Below, piece after piece: positions 56,816 to 64,000 of a stretch of 64,000 bases of DNA. The DNA lies in assembly GCA_900315245.1 (NCBI GenBank), contig OMYJ01000012.1, forward strand, positions 62,001 to 126,000, given 5' to 3'. The DNA is from an uncultured Bacteroidales bacterium (lineage in GTDB: Bacteria; Bacteroidota; Bacteroidia; Bacteroidales; WCHB1-69). The number at the start of each line of letters is the position of its first letter. The first letter of the stretch is position 1. Both the position numbers and the translations under genes were made by a program. The notes beneath the pieces were generated by a model. It ran no database searches. It was given only the letters and a program-made list of their open reading frames with translations, and had not been told where the DNA came from.

Positions 56816-59650
56816 ATTTCTGTCTCCGTAAGCGTCGTCGATCTTGCCGACGGTCGGCCAGTACTTCTCGGTGTGCGGCAGCGGGAAGGCAGCCTGCTGA
56901 CGGGTGTAAGGACGATCCCACGTGTCGGCGCAGACCACATTCATGCTGTGCGGGGCGTTCTTGATGAGGTTGTTGGCTTTGTCGGCCTTGCCCTCTTCAA
57001 TGTCGCGGATCTCCTGACGGATGGCGATCATCGCGTCGCAGAAGCGGTCGAGTTCGCTCAGCGGTTCGCTCTCGGTGGGTTCCACCATCAAGGTGCCGTG
57101 CACCGGGAAGGCCACCGTCGGAGCGTGGAAACCGTAGTCCATCAGTCTCTTGGCGATGTCGCCGACTTGCACGCCCGCATGTTTGTCGAACTCGTTGCAG
57201 TCGAGAATCATCTCGTGAGCGCACATGCCGTTGGTGCCCGTGTAGAGAATCTTGTAGTCCTTCTCCAATCTTGCACGCATGTAGTTGGCGTTCAGGATGG
57301 CCGTCTTGGTGACTTCTGCCAAGCCCTTGCCGCCCAGCATCTTCAAGTAACCGTAGGTGATCGGGATCAGGTAGGCGCTGCCGTAAGGAGCCGTGGCCAC
57401 TTGGCTGCCCTGTTCACCGCCGACCTTCACGGTAGCGTGGTTCGGGAGGAACGGGACGAGCTTCTCGCACACGCCGATCGGGCCAACGCCAGGACCGCCA
57501 CCGCCGTGAGGCATGGCGAAGGTCTTGTGCAGGTTGAGGTGACAGACATCGGCGCCCATGGTGCCCGGAGAGGTGAGACCCACCTGGGCGTTCATGTTCG
57601 CACCGTCCATATAGACCAGACCGCCGTTCTCGTGGATGATCTTGATGATTTCGAGGATGCCTTCCTCAAACACGCCGTGCGTGGAAGGATAGGTGATCAT
57701 CAAGCAGGAGAGGTTGTCTTTGTATTGCTCGGCTTTCGCGCGCAGATCGTCGATATCGACTTCGCCGTGCTCCGTAGCTTTCACCACCACGATCTTGTTG
57801 CCGGCTTTGGCGGAAGAAGCGGGGTTGGTGCCGTGTGCGGAAGACGGGATCAGGCAGATGTTGCGGTGACCCTCGCCGCGGCTGAGGTGGTAGTTGCGGA
57901 TGACGGTCATGCCGGCATACTCGCCCGCGGCGCCGGAGTTCGGTTGCAGGGAGATGGCGGCGAAACCGGTGATCTTGGCCAACCAGTTGCAAACCTCATC
58001 CAACATCTCCTTGAAGCCCTCGGCTTGGTCAGCGGGAGCGTACGGGTGGATGTTGCAGACTTCTGCCCAGCTCAGCGGCAGCATCTCGGCGGCGGCGTTG
58101 AGCTTCATGGTGCAGGAACCCAGCGGAATCATAGCGCGGTTCAGTGACAAATCCTTGACTTCCAGCATCTTCATATAACGCATCATCTCGGTTTCGGAGT
58201 GATACTGGTTGAAGATCTTGTGCTGCATGAACGGGCTCTTACGGGTCAGTTCGGCAGGGATGTGCAGGTCGGGAATGCCGCATCTGCCGTCGCATACGTG
58301 CGGGGTGAACGGCTTGCCGGCGGCGATGGCCAGCACTTCGAGGATGTCGTTGACATCGTCGTGAGTGACGGTCTCGTCCAACGAAATCGTGAAGCAACGC
58401 TCGCAGTGGTAGCAAAGGTTGATCTCCTTCGACAGGGCCACCTTCTTCACGTCCTCGCAGGTGATGCCTTCGGGCGTTTCGAGGCAGAGGGTGTCGAAGT
58501 AGTTTTCGTTATACTGTTTGAAGCCGTATTTGGCTGCTTCCTCAGCGAGAACGCCAGCCAACACGTTGATCTTGACAGCTTTGTTCTTCAGACCTTCGGC
58601 ACCGTGCCACATGCCGTAGAAGCCGGCCATGATAGCGGTGAGGGCGCTGGCGGTGCAGATGTTGGAGGTTGCGCGCTCGCGTTTGATGTGTTGCTCGCGG
58701 GTCTGCAGGGCCATACGCACGGCGCGGTTGCCTTGTGCATCCACGGTAACGCCGATGATACGACCGGGCATCTGGCGCAGGAACTCTTCCTTGCAAGCGT
58801 AGAAGCCGGCGGCGGGGCTGCCGTAGCCCATCGGGATGCCGAAACGCTGGGTGGAGCCGACCACGCAGTCAGCGCCCCATTCGCCCGGAGGCGTGAGCAG
58901 TGTCAGAGCCAGCAGGTCAGTGGCCACGCCCACGAAGATGTTCTTGGCGTGCGCTTTCTCGACCCATGCGCTGAAATTGTGGATGCTGCCCCAGTAGCTC
59001 GGGTATTGGATCATCGCGCCGAAGAAGGTCTCGTCGAGTTCCACCTGGTCGGGTTTGCCGATCACGAGCTCGATGCCGTGAGGAGCGGCGTTGGTTTTCA
59101 TCACACCGATGGAATGCGGGAAAACGCCCTCAGCGACGAAGTATTTCACCACGTTGTTCTTCTGTTGTTCGCGGCTGCGGCTGCGGAAGAACATCAGCAT
59201 CATCTCGCCGGCAGCCGTGGCGTCGTCCAGCATGGAAGCGTTAGCCAACGGCATGGCGGTCAGACTGCTGATCATCGTCTGGTAGTTCAGCAAAGCTTCG
59301 ATACGGCCTTGGGAAATCTCCGCCTGGTACGGGGTGTAGGAGGTGTACCAGCCCGGATTCTCGAAAATGTTGCGCAGGATCACCGCCGGGGTGTAGGTGT
59401 TGTAGGTACCCATACCGATGTAGGAGCGGTAGATCTTGTTCTTCGCCATCAGGCTGTGGATATGGTTGAGGTATTCGCCTTCGGTCATGCCGTCGGGAAG
59501 ATCCAGCGGCTTGGGCAGGCGGATGGCGGCGGGAACCGTCTTCTCAATCAGTTCGTCCATCGTCTTGACACCGATGACATCTAACATTTTCTGTTGTTCG
59601 CTTACGGCAGGACCGTTGTGTCTGCACGTAAAATCGTCTTTAATTATCAT
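56792..59650 (-). CDS. gcvP: Glycine dehydrogenase (decarboxylating), P protein
   Basis: PLP-dependent P protein of the glycine cleavage system. 952 residues from ATG 59650 (MIIKDDFTCRHNGPAVSEQ), the single-chain form with both halves fused. The N half has GMGTYNTYTPAVILRNIFEN and YTPYQAEISQGR. The PLP lysine is in DVCHLNLHKTFAMPHGGGG near 700, with the DGANMNAQVGL segment before it. A longer frame to 59710 crosses the promoter. gcvT and gcvH are not in the window, so the system is dispersed. No glycine riboswitch is seen upstream. Confidence 0.97.
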   Translation of the reverse strand: MIIKDDFTCRHNGPAVSEQQKMLDVIGVKTMDELIEKTVPAAIRLPKPLDLPDGMTEGEYLNHIHSLMAKNKIYRSYIGMGTYNTYTPAVILRNIFENPGWYTSYTPYQAEISQGRIEALLNYQTMISSLTAMPLANASMLDDATAAGEMMLMFFRSRSREQQKNNVVKYFVAEGVFPHSIGVMKTNAAPHGIELVIGKPDQVELDETFFGAMIQYPSYWGSIHNFSAWVEKAHAKNIFVGVATDLLALTLLTPPGEWGADCVVGSTQRFGIPMGYGSPAAGFYACKEEFLRQMPGRIIGVTVDAQGNRAVRMALQTREQHIKRERATSNICTASALTAIMAGFYGMWHGAEGLKNKAVKINVLAGVLAEEAAKYGFKQYNENYFDTLCLETPEGITCEDVKKVALSKEINLCYHCERCFTISLDETVTHDDVNDILEVLAIAAGKPFTPHVCDGRCGIPDLHIPAELTRKSPFMQHKIFNQYHSETEMMRYMKMLEVKDLSLNRAMIPLGSCTMKLNAAAEMLPLSWAEVCNIHPYAPADQAEGFKEMLDEVCNWLAKITGFAAISLQPNSGAAGEYAGMTVIRNYHLSRGEGHRNICLIPSSAHGTNPASSAKAGNKIVVVKATEHGEVDIDDLRAKAEQYKDNLSCLMITYPSTHGVFEEGILEIIKIIHENGGLVYMDGANMNAQVGLTSPGTMGADVCHLNLHKTFAMPHGGGGPGVGPIGVCEKLVPFLPNHATVKVGGEQGSQVATAPYGSAYLIPITYGYLKMLGGKGLAEVTKTAILNANYMRARLEKDYKILYTGTNGMCAHEMILDCNEFDKHAGVQVGDIAKRLMDYGFHAPTVAFPVHGTLMVEPTESEPLSELDRFCDAMIAIRQEIRDIEEGKADKANNLIKNAPHSMNVVCADTWDRPYTRQQAAFPLPHTEKYWPTVGKIDDAYGDRNLVCVLSE

Positions 59651-59699
59651 ATTGATTATCAGTTTGTTATTAATACTTTTGGACGTAATTAAGAAAAGG

Positions 59700-59707
59700 C
59701 AAAAGTA
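59700..59707 (-). promoter_or_regulatory. -7 box of gcvP
   Basis: TACTTTTG on the minus strand, 50 nt before the gcvP ATG. Confidence 0.75.
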
Positions 59708-59743
59708 CATAAAAAATAAATATGCACCACCGAATGAATTTTT

Positions 59744-59776
59744 CTGTAGAGATGTGCCGATGGTGCGTCTTTACAA
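59744..59776. repeat. REP-like palindrome after ruvC
   Basis: TGTAGAGATG and CGTCTTTACA form the ends around GCCGATGGTG; 26 nt from the ruvC stop. Member of the GTAGRGRCG 3'-end family. Confidence 0.65.
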
Positions 59777-59801
59777 TTGCCATTTTAGACAAAACACGTT
59801 G

Positions 59802-60365
59802 TTATTTCACCACTCTGTCAGCATTTTGTGTGATGAAACTCTTCCAATTGGTCGCTTTGGTTTTACCGAAGACCACCTTCTGCTGCAAATGGTGACACAC
59901 CGCCACCGCCAATGCGTCTGTAGCGTCCAGATATTCAATACTTTCCGAAATAGGATACATTCGGCAGAGCATTGCGGAGACCTGCTCCTTGGAGGCGTTG
60001 CCATTGCCCGTGATGGACTGCTTTATCTTTCGTGGCGAGTATTCATAAACCTCCATGCCCGCGTGCAACGAAGCTGCGATGACGATGCCCTGGGCCCGTC
60101 CCAACTTCAGCATCGACTGCACATTCTTTCCGTAAAAAGGTGCTTCAATGGCCAAAACATCAGGATGATACTGCTCGATCAGACCGTTGATTTTTTCGTA
60201 AATATATTTCATTTTGGCGTATGGATCTCCTAATTTAGTCATTTGCAGCACACTGAGCACCTCCACCTCGGATTTGTTCAACTCCGTGTTCAACAGTGCA
60301 TAACCCATGATGTTGGTACCGGGGTCCACACCCAAAATTTTCCGTCGTATCGTATTGTCATCCAT
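59802..60365 (-). CDS. ruvC: Crossover junction endodeoxyribonuclease RuvC
   Basis: Resolves Holliday junctions with RuvAB. 187 residues, normal length. RNase H-like acidic residues are visible: Asp in ILGVDPGTNIMGYALL, Glu in DVLAIEAPFYGKNVQS, and the C-terminal Asp pair in YLDATDALAVAVCHH. The stretch GRAQGIVIAASLHAGMEVYE is typical. ruvA and ruvB are not adjacent. Upstream lies a TTAGACTTAAAC repeat; no -7 box is clear. Confidence 0.95.
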   Translation of the reverse strand: MDDNTIRRKILGVDPGTNIMGYALLNTELNKSEVEVLSVLQMTKLGDPYAKMKYIYEKINGLIEQYHPDVLAIEAPFYGKNVQSMLKLGRAQGIVIAASLHAGMEVYEYSPRKIKQSITGNGNASKEQVSAMLCRMYPISESIEYLDATDALAVAVCHHLQQKVVFGKTKATNWKSFITQNADRVVK

Positions 60366-60367
60366 GT

Positions 60368-60438
60368 TTTAACTATGACTTAGACTTAGACTTAAACTTA
60401 GACTTAAACTTAGACTTAAACTATAACTATGACTTAGG
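60368..60438. repeat. TTAGACTTAAAC 12-bp word repeat
   Basis: About five imperfect copies of ACTTAGACTTAAACTTAGAC in the gap upstream of ruvC. Confidence 0.8.
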
Positions 60439-60441
60439 CTA

Positions 60442-60903
60442 TTAGCTAATCACTGTTGCCTGTTGCCTTGATCCTATGCCTTTCTGAAAAAAGAATCTGT
60501 TCGTTTCGTAATCAATGACTGCCTTATGGTTGACACAGAAGTCGTTACCCAAAATCATTTGGACGGGTTTGAGGTGCAGAGCCTCGTAAGCCATGTTGAT
60601 ATGGGCGAAATCGATCACGGCGACGTTTTGCATAAGTTTTTGATGGTAATGGCCGATTTTGAAGTCAGGGAGGTCAGTGACCAGAACCTCAAAGTCTGTG
60701 CCGCCAATTCCCGCATTCACTCCCTCGTTTTTCTCCATTTCCCTGTCCGGAAACAGCTTGTTGACAAACGATTTGTCCACACAGCTGTGCGACGCGCCTG
60801 TGTCCAGAACGATACGGATTTTCTCCCCCGCCACCGAGCCGTTCAGCAACGTATGATAGTCGCCTTTTTCTAATTGAAGTATTTTCAGAGGGGTTTTATA
60901 CAT
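60442..60903 (-). CDS. Retropepsin-like aspartic protease family protein
   Basis: 153 residues with one aspartic-protease signature, RIVLDTGASHSCVD near 31-44 (DTGAS), and a second conserved region MILGNDFCVNHKAVIDY near 117-133 that matches the flap-side ILG(x)DF of retropepsin folds. A dimer would be needed for activity. No signal peptide or TM helix, so cytoplasmic. Its substrate is unknown. Monocistronic between word-repeat intergenic regions. Confidence 0.8.
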   Translation of the reverse strand: MYKTPLKILQLEKGDYHTLLNGSVAGEKIRIVLDTGASHSCVDKSFVNKLFPDREMEKNEGVNAGIGGTDFEVLVTDLPDFKIGHYHQKLMQNVAVIDFAHINMAYEALHLKPVQMILGNDFCVNHKAVIDYETNRFFFQKGIGSRQQATVIS

Positions 60904-60940
60904 TTTATGGTTAAAGATTTATAAGCTTATTCGTTAATTA

Positions 60941-60975
60941 ATGTAAAATGTACAATGAACAATGTACATTGGGGT
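60941..60975. repeat. TGTACAAT word repeat
   Basis: AATGTAAAATGTACAATGAA and CAATGTACATTG words; same family as 38380-38412 and 14328-14354. Confidence 0.7.
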
Positions 60976-61030
60976 ATTTGGCCTTTTCATACATTTGATA
61001 GGGTAATAACACACGGCGACTTTATATTTA

Positions 61031-61083
61031 TCGTGTCATCGCTTCATCGCTTCATCGTGTCATCGCTTCATCGTGTCATCGTC
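61031..61083. repeat. GCTTCATC/GTGTCATC 8-bp tandem repeat
   Basis: Reverse-complement orientation of the GATGARRC family, about six units, ending at the corA stop codon. Confidence 0.9.
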
Positions 61084-61084
61084 T

Positions 61085-61996
61085 TTACAGCCACCGTTTC
61101 TTGATGAAGAACAAAATCAGCAGCACGGAAATGACAAGGCAGAGGACAATCACATACAGGAACGCAAATGGGGAGTTCGCCATCGGGAGTCCTACATTCA
61201 TACCGTAAAGTCCTGATATAAAGGTTAGTGGCAGCACTATTGTGGAGATAATGGTGAGCATTCGCATGATTTCGTTGGTCTTGTTGGCCTGCAAGGAATC
61301 GAACGTGCTGGAGAGGCCGGCGACCAATTCGCCGTAATCGTCCACCATATCCCACATCTTCTGGTAGAAGTCCAAGATGTTGCCCCAGTACTCTTCCATG
61401 TCATCGGCGAAGCCTTTCACCTCACCGCTCTCAAACATCTTGAATAGACGGAGTTGCGGTTTGAACATGGTGTTCATCTGGATGATATTTTTCCGGATGA
61501 TGGAGATCTGTTCAATGATTTTCTCGGCCTTGCTGCTGAACAGTTCGCGGCTGATGAAGTCGATTTCGGTACCAAGACGCTCCACAATGAGGAAAGTCTC
61601 CTTCATCATTCTGTAGAGAATGTGATAGAGCATGGAATCGGAGGTGCCGGTGATTTCGTCCTCATCTTCCGGTTCGGGATCGATTTTTTTCAGGTTGAAG
61701 AGGTCTTGCACCACGTAGTGCGAATTTCCGACCGTAATGAGGTAGTCTTGTCCCCAGAAAATCTTGGTTTCCTCGGTTTTCACTAAGCGCGTACGCTGGT
61801 CGAGCAGCGGAAAATGCAGCACGAGGAAGAAATAGTCGTCGTAAATATCGATTTTGGGACGTTGCACAAAGCTGGAGCAGTCTTCAATATCCAAGGGGTG
61901 GAAATGGAAGTTATCTCGCAAAAAATCCAAATCTTCAACGGTCGGATTCGTTATATGATGCCACTTATAAGCACCGAAATTAATGGTGTCAACCAT
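61085..61996 (-). CDS. corA: CorA-family magnesium transporter
   Basis: 303 residues. The N-terminal cytoplasmic domain (FGAYKWHHITNPTVEDLDFL, then DIEDCSSFVQRPKIDIYDDY) is followed by the long stalk helix (GLSSTFDSLQANKTNEIMRM) and two C-terminal TM helices. The first TM ends in the selectivity motif YGMNVGLP (GMN) and a short loop; the tail is basic (KKRWL). Forms a pentamer in the inner membrane for Mg2+, Co2+ or Ni2+. Strong AAAGGAGG ribosome site at the ATG. The -7 box lies about 70 nt upstream beside an 8-bp tandem repeat. Confidence 0.94.
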   Translation of the reverse strand: MVDTINFGAYKWHHITNPTVEDLDFLRDNFHFHPLDIEDCSSFVQRPKIDIYDDYFFLVLHFPLLDQRTRLVKTEETKIFWGQDYLITVGNSHYVVQDLFNLKKIDPEPEDEDEITGTSDSMLYHILYRMMKETFLIVERLGTEIDFISRELFSSKAEKIIEQISIIRKNIIQMNTMFKPQLRLFKMFESGEVKGFADDMEEYWGNILDFYQKMWDMVDDYGELVAGLSSTFDSLQANKTNEIMRMLTIISTIVLPLTFISGLYGMNVGLPMANSPFAFLYVIVLCLVISVLLILFFIKKRWL

Positions 61997-62068
61997 ACGA
62001 TAACCTCCTTTCTTTTAATGGGTTAGAAAACTATTTTACTACATCTTGGCGCAAAAATTTACAGCTGG

Positions 62069-62076
62069 CAAAGATA
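62069..62076 (-). promoter_or_regulatory. -7 box of corA
   Basis: TATCTTTG on the minus strand, 73 nt before the corA ATG; the tandem repeat starts about 10 nt upstream. Confidence 0.75.
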
Positions 62077-62086
62077 CATTTTTTTT

Positions 62087-62229
62087 CGATGAGACGATGA
62101 AAAACGATGAAAACGATGAGGCGATGAGGCGATGAGACGATGAGACGATGAGGCGATGAGACGATGAGGCGATGAGACGATGAGACGATGAGACGATGAG
62201 ACGATGAATTAACGATGAAAGGGCGATGA
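62087..62229. repeat. CGATGAGR 8-bp tandem repeat, about 16 units
   Basis: Units CGATGAGA and CGATGAGG alternate with some degenerate CGATGAAA copies. Longest block of this family in the window, placed between the M20 gene and the corA promoter. Confidence 0.93.
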
Positions 62230-62246
62230 AAAAAGAGGAAGGGAAT

Positions 62247-62274
62247 GTAGGGGCGAATAATTATTCGCCCCTAC
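62247..62274. repeat. REP-like perfect palindrome overlapping the M20 stop codon
   Basis: A 28-bp perfect palindrome (left half GTAGGGGCGAATAA). On the minus strand it supplies the last codons (RRGE) and the TAA of the M20 gene. Confidence 0.9.
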
Positions 62275-63382
62275 GGACCAATTCATAGAACATTTTCGCG
62301 CCGGTTTCCACAATTCCATCCGGAAAATCGAAATCAGGATGATGCAGAGGCGGTTGCGCAGTGCCGGAACCCAATCCGAACAGCGCCCCCGGATAATGCT
62401 GCGTGAAGAGCCCGAAGTCCTCGCCCCAGAAGAAAGGAATCGGTTTTTCTTGATAGGTAAGATTCAGATTGTCAGCGCATTCCTTGATGGCATTGACCTC
62501 CTTCTCCGCGTTGTTCGAAGCGGCGAAATACTCCAGCCAACGGATGTCGCATTGCAGGTTTTCGGAGGCTGCTTCGGCTTTCGATTTGCTTTCGATTTCG
62601 GAGATAATCTGCTGAAGATGAGTGTCTTCGCGAGTACGGATGGTGAAACGAAGCACGCCGTCGCCGGCGGCCACCCCGTATGCTTGGCTGCCGACCCGGA
62701 ACTCGATGAGCGTGGCCACGCAGAAGTCGTCGCGCTGCACATCGCGCTGGTTCAGCGACAGCACAAAGTCGGTGATGCGCTGCGCTGCCGCGAATGGCGA
62801 CACGGCATTCCACGGTTCCGCGGCATGGGCGGTTTTGCCCGTCAGCGCGATGTCGCAGCTGATGACGGAGCAGGTGAAACTGCCTGTCTTGCAGATAATT
62901 GTTCCCGCAGGCTCGGCGGGAATGTTGTGCAGGGCGTAAGCGCAATCGATGTTGTAAGATTGCAGGATCCCGCTGTCGAGAATCTGTTTCGCGCCCTCGC
63001 CGGTCTCTTCGGCGCCCTGGAAGAGCAGCAGCACCTTTCCCGACGGCAGCGGCTTCTCGTGCAGCATCTCCGCCACGCGCAGCATGATCGTGCTGTGCCC
63101 GTCGTGCCCGCACTTGTGCGAAACGCCCTCGGTTTCAGACCTATACGGCAGATTAAGCGTTTCATTAACCCGCACCGCATCCATGTCGGCACGGAGCAGC
63201 ACGGTCTTCCCGCCGCCCCCGAAATCGAACTCCGCCAGCAGGTGATTTCCTTTCGGAAACGTGACGATTTTGCTTGGCTGGAGCGGCTCCAGTCGTTGAC
63301 GGATGTATGCGGAAGTCCGAACTTCCTCGTTGGAGGCCTCGGCCATGCGATGCAATTGGTGACGTATCTCTTTGCAGTCCAT
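62261..63382 (-). CDS. M20 family amidohydrolase (M20D, HipO-like)
   Basis: Cytoplasmic metal-dependent amidohydrolase or N-acyl amino acid hydrolase, 373 residues from ATG 63382. Metal ligands: Asp in LLRADMDAV near 78, His pair in HKCGHDGHSTIML near 99-105, Glu pair in FQGAEETGEGAKQIL near 132. The dimerisation (lid) domain spans about 180-290, and the final His is in the GSGTAQPPLHHPDFDF stretch. The natural substrate is unknown. The C-terminal RRGE and stop come from the palindrome at 62247-62274. The -7 box lies 28 nt upstream. Confidence 0.92.
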   Translation of the reverse strand: MDCKEIRHQLHRMAEASNEEVRTSAYIRQRLEPLQPSKIVTFPKGNHLLAEFDFGGGGKTVLLRADMDAVRVNETLNLPYRSETEGVSHKCGHDGHSTIMLRVAEMLHEKPLPSGKVLLLFQGAEETGEGAKQILDSGILQSYNIDCAYALHNIPAEPAGTIICKTGSFTCSVISCDIALTGKTAHAAEPWNAVSPFAAAQRITDFVLSLNQRDVQRDDFCVATLIEFRVGSQAYGVAAGDGVLRFTIRTREDTHLQQIISEIESKSKAEAASENLQCDIRWLEYFAASNNAEKEVNAIKECADNLNLTYQEKPIPFFWGEDFGLFTQHYPGALFGLGSGTAQPPLHHPDFDFPDGIVETGAKMFYELVRRGE

Positions 63383-63409
63383 AATGTTACAATCTACAAT
63401 TGGAGGATG

Positions 63410-63417
63410 CAAAGGTA
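63410..63417 (-). promoter_or_regulatory. -7 box of the M20 gene
   Basis: TACCTTTG on the minus strand, 28 nt before the ATG at 63382. Confidence 0.7.
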
Positions 63418-63427
63418 CAAAAAAACA

Positions 63428-64000
63428 TCAGAACTCGTACCCCACACCCAAATTGGCAAATCCCTTGATACCAGCACCCAACTCAAAGCTGCCGAACCAA
63501 TGGTTCGCACCGGCTTTCACCCCGAAGGCGGTCAGATGGAACGCGGAGAACACTCTGTTATGGTCGATAGTTATCGGTTGGATGAGACAATCATCATCTC
63601 TGTATTCTCGTCCATGTTTGATATACAAACCCACGGCAAGCCCAGAGTAAAGGGTCAGATGTGGACGGTTAAGATAGGAGAACCGCAAAGAGGGCATTAT
63701 CAGGAAATGATGCTCTTTATACTGCCACGTAAGATTCTCTGGTTCACCATAGCCGTTCTCTTTATATAAATTATAACCAGCGGTAAGACCTAACCAAAAC
63801 CATTTTGAGGCGCGGTAATGATAGTCCAAGGAGAGTACGGGAGTGAATATTTGTTTTGTGGGTGAGACACCGTCTATCGGTTCTCCCAAAATAGGAGAAG
63901 CAAACAATTCCCTCAGATAGGTAAAGCCCAAGGGATCGCTCACCCCTAACCGGAACTCGTGGCGACACAATGACTTGTCATCGTTCCAGTGCGGTTGTGC
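63428..64000 (-). CDS. Outer-membrane beta-barrel-like protein, 5' end outside window
   Basis: The frame is open to the right edge (191 codons visible), so the start lies outside. The visible part is alternating beta-strands with aromatic ends (FTPVLSLDYHYRASKWFWLG, SLRFSYLNRPHLTLYSGLAV, GAGIKGFANLGVGYEF) and ends in a C-terminal phenylalanine, both typical of outer-membrane beta-barrels assembled by Bam. No specific family is recognised. It precedes the M20 gene on the same strand, 45 nt away, but that gene has its own promoter. Confidence 0.75.
   Translation of the reverse strand, partial: AQPHWNDDKSLCRHEFRLGVSDPLGFTYLRELFASPILGEPIDGVSPTKQIFTPVLSLDYHYRASKWFWLGLTAGYNLYKENGYGEPENLTWQYKEHHFLIMPSLRFSYLNRPHLTLYSGLAVGLYIKHGREYRDDDCLIQPITIDHNRVFSAFHLTAFGVKAGANHWFGSFELGAGIKGFANLGVGYEF

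Noticed and set aside
59651..59800. Glycine riboswitch before gcvP
   Set aside because: Only 50 nt separate promoter and start; no tandem aptamer could fit.

Overview
The window looks like a chromosomal segment of an anaerobic, fermentative member of the Bacteroidota, probably Bacteroidales and possibly uncultured. Three things point there. About thirty promoters carry the Bacteroidota -7 element TAnnTTTG a short way upstream of the start codon. Shine-Dalgarno sequences are absent from most genes. The gene set is typical of the group: NAD(P)-linked [FeFe] hydrogenase, acetate kinase, B12-dependent methylmalonyl-CoA mutase and ribonucleotide reductase, and several short lipoproteins. The assignment is inference from these signals; no 16S gene is present.

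Layout. 1-3.8 kb: electron-bifurcating-type hydrogenase operon hndB-hndC-hndD (hndD runs off the left edge; no hndA upstream). 4-5.4 kb: a HicA-HicB toxin-antitoxin fusion and a SIMPL-domain protein. 5.5-7.1 kb: hpf, xerC, rpsU. 7.2-10.1 kb: a secreted protein, a small membrane protein and an MFS transporter. 10.2-10.7 kb: a RelE/ParE-type toxin-antitoxin pair. 10.7-18 kb: FemAB-like acyltransferase, gpsA, ackA, a CCG-domain Fe-S protein, nrdJ. 18-20.2 kb: a possible structured RNA, a lipoprotein and a membrane-anchored LytTR-like/winged-helix regulator with repeated candidate operators. 20.2-39.2 kb: mostly housekeeping (oligopeptide permease subunit, prfA, btuF-like, mutA, trmH, HU, fmt, ribH, metK behind a SAM-II riboswitch, lgt, a U32 peptidase-family protein, rluB, tRNA-Asn, M16 peptidase, merR, smpB, folA, an MbnP-like lipoprotein).

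39.2-56.8 kb is the accessory block. It holds a ten-gene type I restriction-modification island (half-size HsdS, HsdM, Schlafen/AlbA-type protein, zinc ribbon, small membrane protein, full HsdS, four-TM membrane protein, DinD, HsdR, YgjP-like metallopeptidase) and an RND efflux operon. Imperfect ~120-bp direct repeats containing the 3' end of gcvP and its terminator bracket the block. 56.8-64 kb returns to housekeeping: gcvP, ruvC, a retropepsin-like protein, corA, an M20 amidohydrolase and a truncated outer-membrane protein.

How the genes fit together: hydrogenase, acetate kinase and methylmalonyl-CoA mutase suggest fermentation to H2, acetate and propionate. MutA and NrdJ both depend on cobalamin, and a BtuF-like binding protein lies nearby. 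Non-coding DNA is unusually rich in short repeats. Several tandem or phrase-like repeat families sit directly upstream of -7 boxes, and a REP-like palindrome family sits at gene 3' ends.
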